A DNA stretch of 64,000 nt from Symbiodinium kawagutii (GCA_009767595.1 VSDK01002138.1:605138-669137), one strand, 5' to 3'. Counted from the first letter of the stretch, positions 33,101-42,966 are shown. Notes: generated by a model not told the origin, from the letters alone. A program made the numbers and translations.

Positions 33101-33923
33101 GGTAAATCACAGCGAGTTGAAGGCGATGAGCAGGTTGAGGATTCCGAAGTTGGCGAAGATGTCGGTTCAAAGCATGATCACCCTCAGGCGGTTGGGGAAG
33201 TGGAGCCTGAACTTGCATCAGCCAAGTAGCATCAACCTCCCTTTGATCAAGTTGGGCAGGAGGGATGTAGAGCACGATGCCAGCACCATGACGTAAAGCT
33301 ACAGGTGGTTGAGGATTACGAGGAATCTCTTGTTCACCAAGCCATACAGTACATGTCCTCCATGAGCACCAAGCTTCAGTACGCAAAATACCGATGACGT
33401 CATCACTGCTGCAAGTCTCTGGCAAAAAGGCTGCATGAAGATTGACACGTGGTGTTTGAGGGTGTTCCCAACGAGTGGTCAGAAGGGCAGCTGCATCTCC
33501 ACGAAGCGGTTGTTGGAGAACGATCAGGTGTGCCGTTGCATAGCGTCCCGATACCTCAAGCGGCATAGGTCTGACCACATAGAACTCAACAAACTCCCAT
33601 GGATCCAGAACATCCTGCCAAATCTGGATCAGTTGAGGGCACCAATCCAAGAAATCGCCGGTGATGCGAAAGATTCTCGACTCAGAGGAATCACGACGAT
33701 CAGGATTGCGAAGACACCAGGTGTTGATGTAACCGATCCGGCCTTCCTCCATTTGTTCAGTGTGACCATCTTCTTCCAAAATCCGGTGAAGATCTTGGAT
33801 CCACTGTGGCTGGTCCCTAATGTCTTGGTCTCGCCCAAGAGGTGGAGGTGCTCCTGGAACATCAGGGTCTGCAGGGATCTGGTCCTCAATGCGCTCATAA
33901 AAGGCATCACTGGAACGCAGGTC
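27057..33923 (-). CDS. LINE-type retrotransposon ORF2: RNase H, endonuclease, reverse transcriptase, zinc fingers
   Basis: The frame is open from just after a TGA (33924-33926) to 27057. No ATG precedes residue 10 counted from the TTG at 33779; residue numbers below use that TTG. N-terminal ~480 residues: no recognised domain. RNase H at ~520-665: YFDGS (D525), AYKAEL, YYDNQS, GHCGDPGNEVAD (D660). APE-type endonuclease at ~745-1010: CN (N749), QET (E790), VDANAEVG, RLDYVG, DDHRP (H1005). Reverse transcriptase at ~1300-1720: VDLSGAF (D1416), GTRPGSP, WSDDL (D1553, D1554). Two zinc fingers follow: CPECPRRFSSGQGLALHRRH (from C1891) and CPCC...QQHL. The last ~40 residues are out-of-frame reading of the methyltransferase domain. 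All catalytic residues checked are present. RNase H before the endonuclease is unusual. Confidence 0.93.
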   Translation of the reverse strand, partial: DLRSSDAFYERIEDQIPADPDVPGAPPPLGRDQDIRDQPQWIQDLHRILEEDGHTEQMEEGRIGYINTWCLRNPDRRDSSESRIFRITGDFLDWCPQLIQIWQDVLDPWEFVEFYVVRPMPLEVSGRYATAHLIVLQQPLRGDAAALLTTRWEHPQTPRVNLHAAFLPETCSSDDVIGILRTEAWCSWRTCTVWLGEQEIPRNPQPPVALRHGAGIVLYIPPAQLDQREVDATWLMQVQAPLPQPPEGDHALNRHLRQLRNPQPAHRLQLAVIYRKGRGPRRLYVRMTSFEDMLGHIAALLHLDPENILNVFEVTAPLQGEVEGAYSLILKQPSDMEVASPGQLHLIDVEYHSHDGAALPPASTRRVHVANLHLARHHVLELINIRQFCSLQDDRCLVFHNNQLWPLQDQRVRTLTHGQYFRVVLPPPDGLRPALACPIEIDSDDAMELPGDGDEDALSLSGYAPTTPDRPQDSRVSGSEEPDDATFLQRPRPVPTCLRSSKPQPPLHDACPLRLDMRGVVSKFEWFDLHLAMPTFDLRWDSRFNWHISSLPWLDLPWFDYADWCYQIAIYFDGSAIRKDHTAGFGICLFVLTDSGWKWGGGISSGLPAGTTAYKAELCSAICASKLAHDTLKLVQHTWPDCTPKVQFYYDNQSVGRQGEGLWKAVECPNAVHVLRSTVRLCEVRFGAEVAFEYVPGHCGDPGNEVADVLAFSAAQGIATTDWAHYLDYVIQADFAAQAQWFWFLFRPTGTIGWDDYDLLLPSSWDPVPSRCKDFLHAEEPVTTRSGTVAMRLATCNVLTMRSEGDRSEEATFTSPSRQSMILQQFHEAGVHLFALQETRVRRSTAPVDSNYHIVHSDADEKGNYGLFVCLSKTLPHGSLDSGEQCKFDSTSYSIIHRSPRALVLRLRTLVLRCLVIVGHAPHRGQTAEAISTFWTDLEASIPQDYSGWERIVLVDANAEVGGEPTTVIGPWKGVQTCEKDQPFIGFVTSQRIFLPSTFRSCNPGEVGTWKHSTSEVNWKRLDYVGIPFAWSYTSCHSWVSTTIDVSTVRDDHRPALVDIICPAQLPAAWKAPAPPRLCLDDLDLDALHRLCRYEAAPTQDVHSQVLDLQQGLIGAFRHRVRKPRKPLKSTMSPDTWSLVKQKQDWRKLLRQTNALQRKFQLQIGLGHWRRRLRRNRFAVPYLDATLWRSACDVLRQQDRLIAVAWWHFQSLGRDIVKAGRQDDIAFFASLRNEISEFCAPSEAKNFWRLVRRSLPRMKARRLFPDPLRVEALEDEWLPHFCDLEVGTPTPVDSLHHDCLLRQHDQPRRQHLFVPADLPSIFEVEDALRAVQPARATGGDAVPSGLFHTQPVLLAKLYYQLYLKVFSWSTEPLFWKGGTLAVVPKKSRWSRADHFRGILLLPSASKRLHAIMRSRMATLMKRNKPCGQIGGFEAQEPVFGSHSLQTVSRLAASHGLTFGVLFVDLSGAFHRLVRELAVGPTTQEAPSLLYRALEEKDQLDTTALRALLDSEPLLQKLGAGPGFQQLAADLHSDTWFRLRDRAPVVKTQRGTRPGSPVADMLFHIVMRSIVEELNHWISLQSGYQDILSRLAISIDSVVWSDDLAIPWLTDKPADLQPAMTLLFRKVFALFSDRGFRLNLDRGKTSLLISYRGQNAPGFRQQLLGDDVKMDMEITYASVTQTLSVPVVHAYKHLGTYITAKPTLDYEIGVRIGIACHTFNQLYKDLLGNRRLPLVIRVNLYKALVESKLYYGAGSWPTPTRKNLQRLHAAVLGFMRKLCRLRPEQVATTSALDLFVKTGIAAPRVHLAVSRLLYGHRLFRSGPVFLQVALQQEFGSSQDGTSWLHGLQADLRWLDAVLPGRLPPLWDKDFGVLIEAWQDTSLPWKPLVRLAWKRHRQQEEIAHDGKQLHRDIFQDLADGGVTFDPPPFADEGDYLTPFACPECPRRFSSGQGLALHRRHQHAVYSPEHPFVGGSQCPCCMRELWSSQRLQQHLAYIPRGLGYNPCFQFLSQIGYQTSHVAVSIPHHLAGLNRVDALPACGPVRDPRPQVERDLQRLQDELRDIDEALEILPARAVPAHLDDIAATLTRATWMWFQRFKDRGGHVSEEDDVAEVWMAALEDVTLQDPDLAEYGFLLWGADLLDELLMQLCDGEAEYVIEAAFGEFASALPRRDLMDRRVAVLGRIQRLQPAALHPELFPHRALPPADLQRAGRRNSVDQEVPRGYADQVGWLSQLRTLQWIDVPGNLSTRCCMCSRFCSTSMPLVDGGGITTSTTGSRSWADSEAMRSRF

Positions 33924-34303
33924 TCATCGAGGTGGTTCAGGAGGTAGTCGAACGGTATGAGGTACAAACAGTTCATGGGATAGCCCATCATCTTGCCGTT
34001 GAAGTGCAGGACGAAGAGCATCAGTATGAGGTACAGGTAGTTCATGAGATAGAACATCACATCGAAGTTGAAGTGCCGATCGAAGAGCTCCAAGTTCATC
34101 CATGAAAGTGGGATCATCATGTAGATCTCGAAGATGTTCGTCAGCTCGAGGCGGAACAGAGCAGGTCAAAACGCAGCTATCTGCACAAGTTGGCCCAACA
34201 CCCAACTCATAGGTATCGACTGCGAATCGCACCCGTCTGTGGACAGGCTGGCCTACACATTGGTCATTCCCATCACGACATGAGCCAATGCGGCCTAACC
34301 TCA
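33924..34303 (-). pseudogene. LINE linker in the ORF2 frame, ended by TGA
   Basis: Upstream of the ORF2 region the same frame continues across a single TGA at 33924-33926: RLPPEPPR, stop, then DLRSSDAFYERIEDQ. The codon follows CGA and could be a mutated CGA, which a C-to-T change would explain. Further upstream the frame reads RRVRFAVDTYELGVG and a duplicated HEL(P/F)VPHT segment. This suggests ORF1 and ORF2 were joined by a -1 shift near 34.30 kb and that this copy now has an internal stop. Natural readthrough is the alternative. Confidence 0.55.
33954..34091. repeat. Two 69-bp direct repeats in the LINE linker
   Basis: GTATGAGGTACA(A/G)... GTTCATG(G/A)GATAG...CATCA occurs twice with 23-codon spacing (33954-34022 and 34023-34091), giving SHELFVPHT/SHELPVPHT repeats in the ORF2 frame. 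Confidence 0.7.
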
Positions 34304-35323
34304 CGATGGCGCAGTAGAGTCCTTCAGTGGGGTCACAAGTGGACGCTTGCGCTCCCTCTCGACACCACCAGGACCAGTCTCGAGATCGGAGATCTCCTCC
34401 TCGTCCACTGGTATCGGCGAAACTCCAACTGCAGACGCACAGGACTGCAAGAGACCTTGGAGCTTTTCCCTCAGCTCTTCCATCTCGATCAGTTGCTGCG
34501 CATCCTTTGGATCTTCTTGGGTTTCTTCCGAAACTTGATCTGGTGCGATCTTGGCACCAGTCGCCTTTGCATTGAGCTCTGCAACAGCTTGCTTGGCCAA
34601 GGTCAACTCTTTCCTTGCTTGCATGGCTGTAGACTGCAAACTGGCCTCCTTCAGACGAAAGTTCTCCAGCTGCTGCTCCCAAGACTTGGTACTTTCCACC
34701 AAGTGTTTCAGCCATGCCGCACGGTGGTTTCGCCGTGCAAGCTGTGCAGACTTTACATTCTTCTCTGCCTTGCCGAGATTGGTCGTTGCCATATGCAGGT
34801 CTTTTATCTTCGACTTGCTCTGATCTTCCTCCACTCGTTCTATCAATGTTCGAACGGATGCAGGGATCTCTGACTGACCCTCGTAGGCAGCTTTCAAGGC
34901 AACCAGGAGCTCGGGGTTGTGTGAACTCGAGGAGCTCGGAGTCGAAGAGAAAGGCGTCAACGAAGGCGGACCACTGGGCCACTGCAGTGGAGCATCCGAG
35001 GGCTGGTTCTGCCCTTCTTGCTGCTTCCGCTTCTCCTTTTGCTTGGCCTTCTTCTCTTTGGCTCTCTGACGAGCACTCTGGCTCCTTCCTTTGCGGGAAT
35101 TGTCCTTGCCCTCTCCATAGTGCTGAGGCCATTCCCAATTCTGATTTCCTTTCTTGGGCTGAGGCGCACTTGCTTTGGGCTGTCCACGAGGAGTTGCATC
35201 CCTCCCCTTCCCATGTTGCCAGTGCGTGCCACACTTGCCGCAGAAGGTGTCTTTGAAGCTCACCGTCTTCCCGCAAGAAGAACAGCGCCAACCTGTTTCC
35301 CAGTTGGAGCCATACATGTTCAT
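34301..35323 (-). CDS. LINE ORF1: zinc-ribbon and coiled-coil protein
   Basis: I take the ATG at 35323 (MNMYGSNWETGWRCSSCGK) as start; the frame is open ~190 nt further up without an ATG. It codes about 340 residues. N-terminal zinc ribbon: WRCSSCGKTVSFKDTFCGKC, four Cys in two CxxC pairs. Next is a basic Lys/Gln/Arg-rich stretch (RAKEKKAKQKEKRKQQE), then a Ser/Pro linker. A long coiled coil spans about residues 150-290 (MATTNLGKAEKNVKSAQLAR, AVAELNAKATGAK), followed by an acidic end. This is the layout expected of a LINE nucleic-acid-binding chaperone. Its stop is in the +1 frame relative to the ORF2 frame, so ORF2 would be reached by a -1 shift. Confidence 0.75.
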   Translation of the reverse strand: MNMYGSNWETGWRCSSCGKTVSFKDTFCGKCGTHWQHGKGRDATPRGQPKASAPQPKKGNQNWEWPQHYGEGKDNSRKGRSQSARQRAKEKKAKQKEKRKQQEGQNQPSDAPLQWPSGPPSLTPFSSTPSSSSSHNPELLVALKAAYEGQSEIPASVRTLIERVEEDQSKSKIKDLHMATTNLGKAEKNVKSAQLARRNHRAAWLKHLVESTKSWEQQLENFRLKEASLQSTAMQARKELTLAKQAVAELNAKATGAKIAPDQVSEETQEDPKDAQQLIEMEELREKLQGLLQSCASAVGVSPIPVDEEEISDLETGPGGVERERKRPLVTPLKDSTAPS

Positions 35324-35544
35324 GTGCCTCTTTATCGCACGCAGCAATGAGAGGTCCTTGCTGTGGTGTTGGCTGAGAATGGTCCTCAGCGAAGAGAGGT
35401 GCTGGTGATCCAAGGTCACCAAGCCCTTTCTGTGGCAGAACCACTGCAGCCTCGCAGCCGCACGCTGCCGCCTCTGCCGGCGACGGGCAGCAGGAGTAAT
35501 GGTGAACTGTGAGCAGCAGCCACCAAAGCCAACCCAGCATCAAA

Positions 35545-37700
35545 GTGGAGACTCAATGCCAGTCACAAAGGAGTAGCAGTGAGCCCCACGCGAATTGATG
35601 ATCTCCTTGACGAAGATCAGGTCCAAGTGCCAGCGACACCAAGGTCGCAGAGGCAACAAATGCCCGCGGACGGCACAATCCGCTAGGGTCAGCCCACCCG
35701 ACCGGTTTGGGAGCCACCGGTTAACCGTTAGGGCCGAAACGCCTGCACAGCGCCTTCTGGCAAAAAATATCGCAGATTTTGATTGGTTTTCACTCTGCTT
35801 TTGCCTGCCACCAAGGCCACTCGCCAATCCTTGAAGGAAAGAATCAGGACCAAGAGTCCTGAAACTGCCTTGGAGTAAAATCTCTGTTGAGTATTCCCCT
35901 GCTGATTTCTTGGAAGGCGACAACTTCATGCACACTTTCGCGAACTTGCTCAAAATTTGGGCACTGCGAATCTCCCAAGCAACCACAGGATCCTGTATAG
36001 ATGGAAATGCGATCTCGTATCTTTTTGCATAAATATATATATATATATGTGTGTGTAGACGCACTCGGCTGTTGTATGCAGTCATACCGTTGTACACAAA
36101 GCCCCCCTCTCAAGATTTGTGGAGTTTCATTGCAGTGCGGACGCTACTACGAACAAAACCTTGCCCAGCGGCGACGTCCAAACAATGCACTCCCAGCATT
36201 CCGCTGTGTTCCTGGGATCAGGACTGACTTCACTGGTGTATTCCCGGTGGCTCATGAGAGACCGCTCATCACGTGGAAGTTAAAAGCCCAGTGCCTAGCA
36301 TCGTTTCGTCTTCACCCAAATTACCTATGACAGAAATGGAGGCCAAGCTGCTAAGGAGAGGTAGGAAAGCAAGCAATGGGACGACTTGACTCCTGAGATC
36401 CAGGCACATTGTCATATCTCTTTATTCGATAACATAATATGATTCATTCATGTCGACATCTTGGTCGCTTGGGTCGACAAGCTGAAAATATGCAGCAACA
36501 CATTGACATTGCTCCATAAGGTGAGCCTTATCGAATGTCTGTGCCGTGGGGGTTCTAAGTTCCCACTACTATGTACCAATGTCGGAAATCGAGCAGCACG
36601 TGCCGGTCCTTGTCCGGAACTCGCATCAGAAATAAAAGTAGCCGTGCCATACAAATATTGGACCTTGAAGAGACGAGCTGCTCACTGCTGCCAGCGCAGC
36701 TGGAAATCCTTCTCAGCCACGGAAGTCTGATGAAGTGAAGTCTGTGTTGGTTTTGGTTCGCAGAAGTTCCTTCCACAAGCTAACCAATTCCAAGGCCGAG
36801 GGATATTCTTTTGGGGATTCAACACATGTCCTTGCAGGGCATTTGTGCATTTGAATGGTTTTCACAGATTTGAGACCTTCCTGTTCACCTTCAAATATGT
36901 GGGTGATTGAATCTGACTTCAGACTCATGATCCTTTTTACCAAGAGACGGTTGCACTTTTCATTCTGTCTGCAGTTTCCTTGGAAGCGCTGCCGAATTCA
37001 AAACAAAGGACTTTGAAACACTTGAAACGGCTGAACTGTCAAGCTGCATTGGGTAGGAAATTGCCCAGAATTCCAGGAAGATTTCAAATTGGTTTTGCTC
37101 ACACATCTGCGTGATTCTGCATGTCCTTGAAACGCGCGCAATAGAGGCACGAATTTGTGGACACAGAAAGCTGACGGGCTCCAGGTACAAAATGCAGAAC
37201 TCTGGTTGTTTCATCCTCGTTGTTTCTGCTTGCAGATCCTGTTTGGATGAGGCTGCACCAGGAATTCGACCCGGAGAAGAGAGTTCTGGAAGTGAAGTCG
37301 TCAAAGAACAAACTCTGAAACGACATGCAAACACCACGTCGCCGGACAAGGCAGAACGCTAGAGACAACGCAAGAGCAAGAAAAAGTAGAAATCAACAGC
37401 AAGAAAGAAACACCTATATTTCCTGGTTACAATCTAGAATGTCATCGACAAGAAATGAGACCCTATTTAGATGACCAAACAATACCAAACAGGCAGAACA
37501 TGACAAAGCCTGCAGAACCTATTTCTCAGATTTCCTCGGTACAAAGGCACGAGCTGGCTTGTGTTTCCTTCTCTAATCAAAACCAACCGGATAATTTTGG
37601 ATGCCCAGGCTCAGTCTGCATCACAGAAGTAACAACAATGCCTGATACAGATGCGAAGGCCATGAGCTGATTCAGATAGACTCCGCTGCTCTTCACCCGG
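35545..37700. other. No supported gene
   Basis: Holds a short TATATATATGTGTGTG run (36.03-36.05 kb) and only short contradictory ORFs. It may contain the untranslated 5' end of the LINE. Confidence 0.5.
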
Positions 37701-37705
37701 TCAGC

Positions 37706-38200
37706 CTAGAATCCATGGCCAGGGACTTCCAAGATTTTTGACTTGTCTGCACCATCCAACTGCTGCAGAGCATTGTCAACAGATCTCGACCCTCGACCGC
37801 CCGCAGCTGAACTTTCACCGTCAGACATGTTCCAATTTACTTTTGGGTTGTAAGGATATCCTTGGCTCCTTAGCTTCCTCCCAACCAACTGCCAACAATC
37901 TCGAGGAAAAAGGAGGCTGCCACGAACTGCCCTCGCTGCGCCACGCAGCTCGTCCAGCTCCAAAAATGCTTGCAGCTGAGACTGCGAAAAGCACCGCGCG
38001 CTGTCCAAGGAAAGAGCACCTGGATCCGAAACTCAAGATTGCTTGCCCAGGGTTCATGTTTGATGTTGTTCCCAACGCACTTGGCAATGCCCGGGCCAAC
38101 TTTCAAAAGACAAAGGGCCATTGGAGGAACTGCTGCACTGTGCCTTTGGCGCAAGGAGTACCTTGTTGGCAAAAGTGCTGCATCAAGAACCATCATCTGA
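37706..38200 (-). CDS. Coding-like island, frame unresolved
   Basis: Several frames are open. One minus frame after acceptor TTTTCGCAG reads LQAFLELDELRGAARAVRGS then LLFPRDCWQLVGRKLRSQ. An upstream segment reads NNIKHEPWASNLEFRIQ. The plus strand is also open over most of it. G/C content is higher than around it. I cannot assign splice sites or a family; it may be part of gene B. Confidence 0.3.
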
Positions 38201-38442
38201 TATCAGGATACGACGTAAAATCCTCGTGCTTTTCTACTAACAAGAGTATGAAAAAGCATTGCAAAGTCTTCCGCCAATGGCTTGGACGCTAGTGAACATT
38301 CTTGGCCACGAGGCAAACGAGCACATTGGCATCTGACATCAAGTACAATGTGCCGTTGTCTTCAACGCATTTGGCGCATCCTTCTTCACCTCACTGCGAT
38401 CTACAGGCCCTTTAATTTGCACAGCTTTCGTCAGACAAGCAA

Positions 38443-38632
38443 CTTCTAGAGTCTAGAGTCTGGAGTCTAGAGTCTGGAAATTTGAAAAGAGTCGACAACA
38501 TGAACCTCAGTATATATATATATATATAGATTTATATATTTAAAAAAAATAAATATATATTTATGTATATATATATATATACAAATTTCAAAATATATTT
38601 TTACGTATATATGTGTATATATATATAGTATA
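38443..38632. repeat. TCTAGAG repeat and (TA)n tract
   Basis: TCTAGAGTC repeats at 38443-38477 are followed by about 120 bp of TATATA and A/T-rich sequence. It would form a strongly unwinding region. Confidence 0.9.
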
Positions 38633-38779
38633 GGCACTTGGCACAAGCTACAGATGCCATTTTCTCTCGTTTTGTCTTTATGCTTGGTTTTTTTATACCT
38701 GCAGCCATGGCCACTGCACCTTTGAAGTCATTGATCCCAACCTCGTGCAAGAATTAAATCCTCCCAGTCATCTAGATGA

Positions 38780-39735
38780 TCTTCTACAAGCTCTTCCAGG
38801 TATCAGCAGAAGCTCCTTTCTTCGACTTTGAGTATGGCAAGATCCAGAATGCAGATTCCTTTTTCTATCAGCTCCAGTTTGTCATGGCCAACTCCAGGAC
38901 GAGTCCTCTTGTACCTGGCCAATTCCTTCTCCAGCTCCGGTATGGCATCTCCAACTTGAAGCTCCTTCAGGTTGCTATTTTTGTGCTCAACTACTCCTCC
39001 CAGGTTTTGTTCTTTTTCAATTTGCTCCAGTTCGACCTTGTGGACTCCATCTTTCGAACACTTGAAGCTCGGAATGCTGGTGCTTGTAGCCTTCTGACTC
39101 ATTTGTTTTTCTTACTGGCAAAGCCAGTCTGCACATAGCAGCTGTAGTTGGCAGGGGCCGCCAGAGGCTTGCCGGGAGACCACAGCCTTCTCCTTCCCCG
39201 TCTTTTCTCGTTCCTTCCTATTCATCTCCTACTAAGTATGGCGAATGGTCACGAACCCTGCTGTGCGTCACAGGGTTTTCTCCTTTTCTTTCTCTCCTCT
39301 GTCATTTTAATTGGCTACAGCTTTGCTGTGCCACAGCTTCAGCACTTGGTACTGTTTTTAATTCTCCCCCTTTCTATTTTCTCTCCTTTCTTCCTCCTTC
39401 CTTTCTTTCTCTCTCCTTTCATGGTTGGAGGGGTTCCACCTTGCCCTTTCAACTTGCCCTGTGTTAAAGGTGCAAGTTTGCATTTTCCCAGCAGCTATTT
39501 GCTCCTTTGTCAATTTTCATTGCTCCTTGTTTGCAATCATTCATGCTTCACAGGGAACTTGCTGCAGACGTGTAGCCCGACTGAGAGCTGCATAACGTTT
39601 GGTAAAAAACATATTTAGTATATATATATATATGTATATATGTGTGTGTGTGATCCTGGCAAGAGACCCCAAACAGTGCGGTGGGCGGAATTGTGAAAAG
39701 GACACAGTATCAATGCAAACATGATCTCTTGCCCA
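38780..39735. other. Low-complexity T/C-rich region, no supported gene
   Basis: A CT-rich segment (39.18-39.42 kb), a (TA)n/(GT)n run at 39.62-39.65 kb, and at 38.80-39.10 kb a minus frame rich in Lys/Glu (ELEQIEKEQNLGG, LKELQVGDAIPELEKELARY). That frame could be a charged exon, but lacks splice sites that convince. Confidence 0.4.
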
Positions 39736-39754
39736 CATCATTGCAGGAGGCTAC

Positions 39755-40065
39755 ACATGTGAGGGCACATCTGAGAGCACATAGATGAGAGCACATAGAT
39801 GAGAGCACATAGATGAGAGCACACATATGAGAGCACACATATGAGAGCACACATATGAAATCATACAAGTAGGAGCACACAGGTGAGAGCGCACATTCGG
39901 GAGCACACTTATAAAAGCACACTTATGAGGGCACACAAATAGGAACACACAAATGACAGCACACATATGAGAGCACACCTAAGAGAGCGCACATATGGGA
40001 GCACATTAGGAGCTCACACATATAAGAACAACCATATGAGAGAGCCCACATAGGAGAGCATAGAA
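39755..40065. repeat. Second 14-bp minisatellite, about 22 units
   Basis: Units of GAGCACACATATGA, GAGCACATAGATGA and variants in 14-bp register, decaying at the right end. As with the 18-kb array, the 42-bp triple gives long spurious reading frames. Confidence 0.9.
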
Positions 40066-40336
40066 GATCTCTTTTTCAGAAGTTTGTTGGCAAAATCACT
40101 GTTGGAGAACCTTGACAAGATCTCTTGAAGAGCCTAAATTAGCGCAGAGAATAAGACAGCTGGCTGACCGTGACAGGGGCTGGTCCCTTGAATCCAGCTA
40201 GTCCTGCCACCGTTGAGGCAATATCCCGGGAGGGACTATATCATTGGGGGGCGGGAGTCCGTGGAACCACGCTCATATATAATCATGACAGTTTCTGAAA
40301 GAAAACGTCCGAAGTTGGCACTGCTGGGAACAGCAC

Positions 40337-40400
40337 CGTAGCCCTTCTTGCACATTGGTCGACTATCGTTCACGGGCAGCTCTCCTCCGGGACATGCTAC
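40337..40400 (-). CDS. Possible gene B Cys-rich exon
   Basis: After acceptor CTTGGCAG the frame reads VACPGGELPVNDSRPMCKKG then YG before donor TACG/GTGCTG. The pattern C-P-G-G-x-x-P-V-N-x-S-x3-C-x2-GYG resembles one loop of EGF-like or ephrin-receptor-like Cys-rich repeats, which could sit between a beta-helix ectodomain and membrane helices. It is short, so this is tentative. Confidence 0.4.
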
Positions 40401-40449
40401 CTGCCAAGGAGAACTTGCCACGAAGCTGCGTGAGGAGCAACACTCGTGA

Positions 40450-42960
40450 TAATCATTGGTTGACATGAAAGTGATAATTTGCTCACTGAACATGTTGAAG
40501 TTGTTCTGAAGTGGCCGATGGTCCATCTGCATTCGTCACATGCAGATGTTCTGGTGTTCACGGATCCGGAGGTTTCAGTCGATGCTTTGCAGTTCGGCAG
40601 GGATTTTAGGTGTATTGGAGGTATTGGACGGCGCTCCAGAAAAAAATATTGAACAGAAATGAATCTTTTGAAGCTTGTCAAAACCGGATCACCCCTGTGT
40701 CCACATGCACGGACCGCGGGGAGTCAACAAAGCTATACACATTGCTGCCGGAGGCTGAAGTGCCAAGTGCTGCTGGACAAGGCTTTTTTATTGCCCGGTG
40801 CTAATGTTCGCCAGATCTGGGCTGCTCATTGTTCTATAGTCTTTATGAAAAGGTTCACTACCGTTCTTTGAATATTCTATATCCGTTGGCCGCTACTGTG
40901 AAAGTAACTATATGCACTGTGTTGTCTTTGGCAACTGAAAAAAATGATGTGCCACTATGTGCTACAGCATTTCCGTCCCGCACAGCTGGGGTAAGTAGCG
41001 TTGCCAGGCTCAAGGCTCTTCATTTTGCGCGCTGGGTTTCACACATGTACAATGGCAACTCAGAGAAAAAAACAGCTTCGGTGGTATCCCAAACAGGAGA
41101 GGAAATCTAGCTCAACAAATGTCTTTTGTACGACAACCACCTGGCCTGGAACTTTCCAGGACCTTGCTCTACGAACCTGCACCTTATTCACCTGGAACCT
41201 TCTGGAACCTCGATCTGCCAACTTTGCCGAAGCTTATCTGAGCTGAAGACCCCGTTAGCTTATGCTATTGGGGAAAGATGCAAATGAGCTGGGTCTCCAT
41301 GGCCATGCAATGGGCTTCCCCCGCTCTTCGCCTTCTTTGTCGGACAATGCAGTGGTCGACTGAGATTCCTTTTGTGAAGCATCAAGCCGGGCCTAAGCGC
41401 TTTCTGTGCGAGTGCGTCTCAGTGAGGACATTGGAGGACTCACTGTCACGGGTGTCATGGTACAGAACAAATCTGAAACTTGTGAAGCTGCTCGAGCACG
41501 GCTCATCGGCTATGAACATAGGCAGCTCTGTCTGACTTTCTATGCCAAAATGATGCCAGTCTTTGAAAGAAACCTTTCAAATCTGTTTCTTGGAGTCATC
41601 GAGCCTCAAAGAACCTCACAGCTTGCCTCATTTGTTGCGGTGCCAAGGCACTTCATTTGAATCTTGGCAGCGCGACACACATCCGAACCATCCGGGCATT
41701 GGAGGCAGCTGTCACTGGTGGCGTTCTCGATCTGCGTGTAGCCTTCCGCGCAAGCCTCAGATAAACCATCAGTTATCCGTTACCCATTACTTACAGTAAT
41801 CACCTTATGTTTTAGAACTGAACTCCTTCCTCTTGGTCTCGCTGTTTCACAACTTTTCTCGACAAGTTTCCATGCATCCGAACGGATAGGAGCTGTTCGA
41901 CACACCAGCACCAAGGCCGCAAACAAGTCTTGGAACCTTCAGCTGCGATGAAGTGTAGACCCACAGTCCACACTCCCGCACCTCTGTGCAGTCCAATTTG
42001 GAGTCCTCAGTGTGCCGTACTGAAAACCAAATGTAGCTCAGCAAATGCTGCCAAAAGAAATGACTGGCTTTCATCATCCAGAATATGAAAGAAGTTGACA
42101 AAAGCTGATAATCGATTATTTTAGTACTGAAACCGATACCACGAGACAATTTACACTTCTGGATTCAAATGGCTCATTTCTTTTACCCACTGCTGCTTCA
42201 AGTTTGTCCTTCAATGGTGGATTATTACACAGAAGCACTTGGGCACTGTCTGATTGTGCCAACGAAACATTGGGAAACATCCGCCATGGCATCACAATGC
42301 ACTTTCTATCTTCCTGTCAGCTTCATTTGTCACCGTGTCCTGGTCACTGGTTTTGGTCTAGCTGTTTCAGTTGAGGCACGATTTCGATGGTCAAAGCCAC
42401 CATGTGCAGTTCTGGCTTCAAAGCACCAGTGATTTGGAATGTGGCCACAGAAACCTTCAAGCCTCAGCACCGGATCAGAAAGGTTGGCACCTGCCACCAA
42501 AAGGCTGCTTGATTGTAGATCATAATTCTGCATGCGGTGTTTAAAGTTTAAACGTTTCCGAGAATTGCAAATGCATTGATTCAATGATGGTGTCTGCCAA
42601 CTGCGGCCAGCACTTTGGGTTGCGATGGTCGTGTCGAAAGTGTCCACCAATTCAAGCTTCTGCACAGTGAGGTTTCGGGCCAGGATCCTGAGTTTGGAGC
42701 CACGTCGCTTCTTCATGCCAGCCTTGCACTTGCACCCACCCCCGAATTGTCTCTGCTCTTGAAATCTGTTTTCGGATCAGGAAAAAAACTGTTCAGTTAG
42801 CCATATACATATCAAGAATGCTACAACACTGAATATGCAATCGCAGTCTCGGCTACTGGCACAAGACTTCCCAACTTGTTAATCTGGTTTTACTGATGTG
42901 TGCCCATCATCTGTTCACGACCTCTTTTCACAATCAGCAGGATTTTCATTCCGAGATTCG
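40450..42960. other. No supported gene
   Basis: Many short frames on both strands, none with convincing splice sites. A short minus segment at about 42.46-42.50 kb (acceptor GTGGCAG, ANLSDPVLRLE, donor GTTTCTG) looks like part of a beta-helix rung. At 41.13-41.21 kb is a small GGAACCTTCTGGAACC-type repeat like that at 53.2-53.56 kb. Confidence 0.4.
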
Positions 42961-42966
42961 CAGTTC

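Larger units (their letters stand above)
26240..35540 (-). mobile_element. LINE-type retrotransposon carrying a methyltransferase-like domain
   Basis: About 9.3 kb on the minus strand: ORF1, a linker with internal TGA, ORF2, then the methyltransferase-like ORF. The 5' and 3' ends were not located exactly; there is no clear poly-A or simple tail below 26240, and target-site duplications were not found. It lies between the Cys-rich and membrane exons tentatively assigned to gene B and has the same orientation, so it would be an intronic insertion if gene B is one transcript. Confidence 0.85.

Noticed and set aside
35250-35543. Signal-peptide-like start (MLGWLWWLLLTVHHYS) in the ORF2 frame ahead of LINE ORF1
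   Set aside because: The same bases are open in the ORF1 frame, and downstream this frame is clearly non-coding over the ORF1 region until about 34.3 kb.
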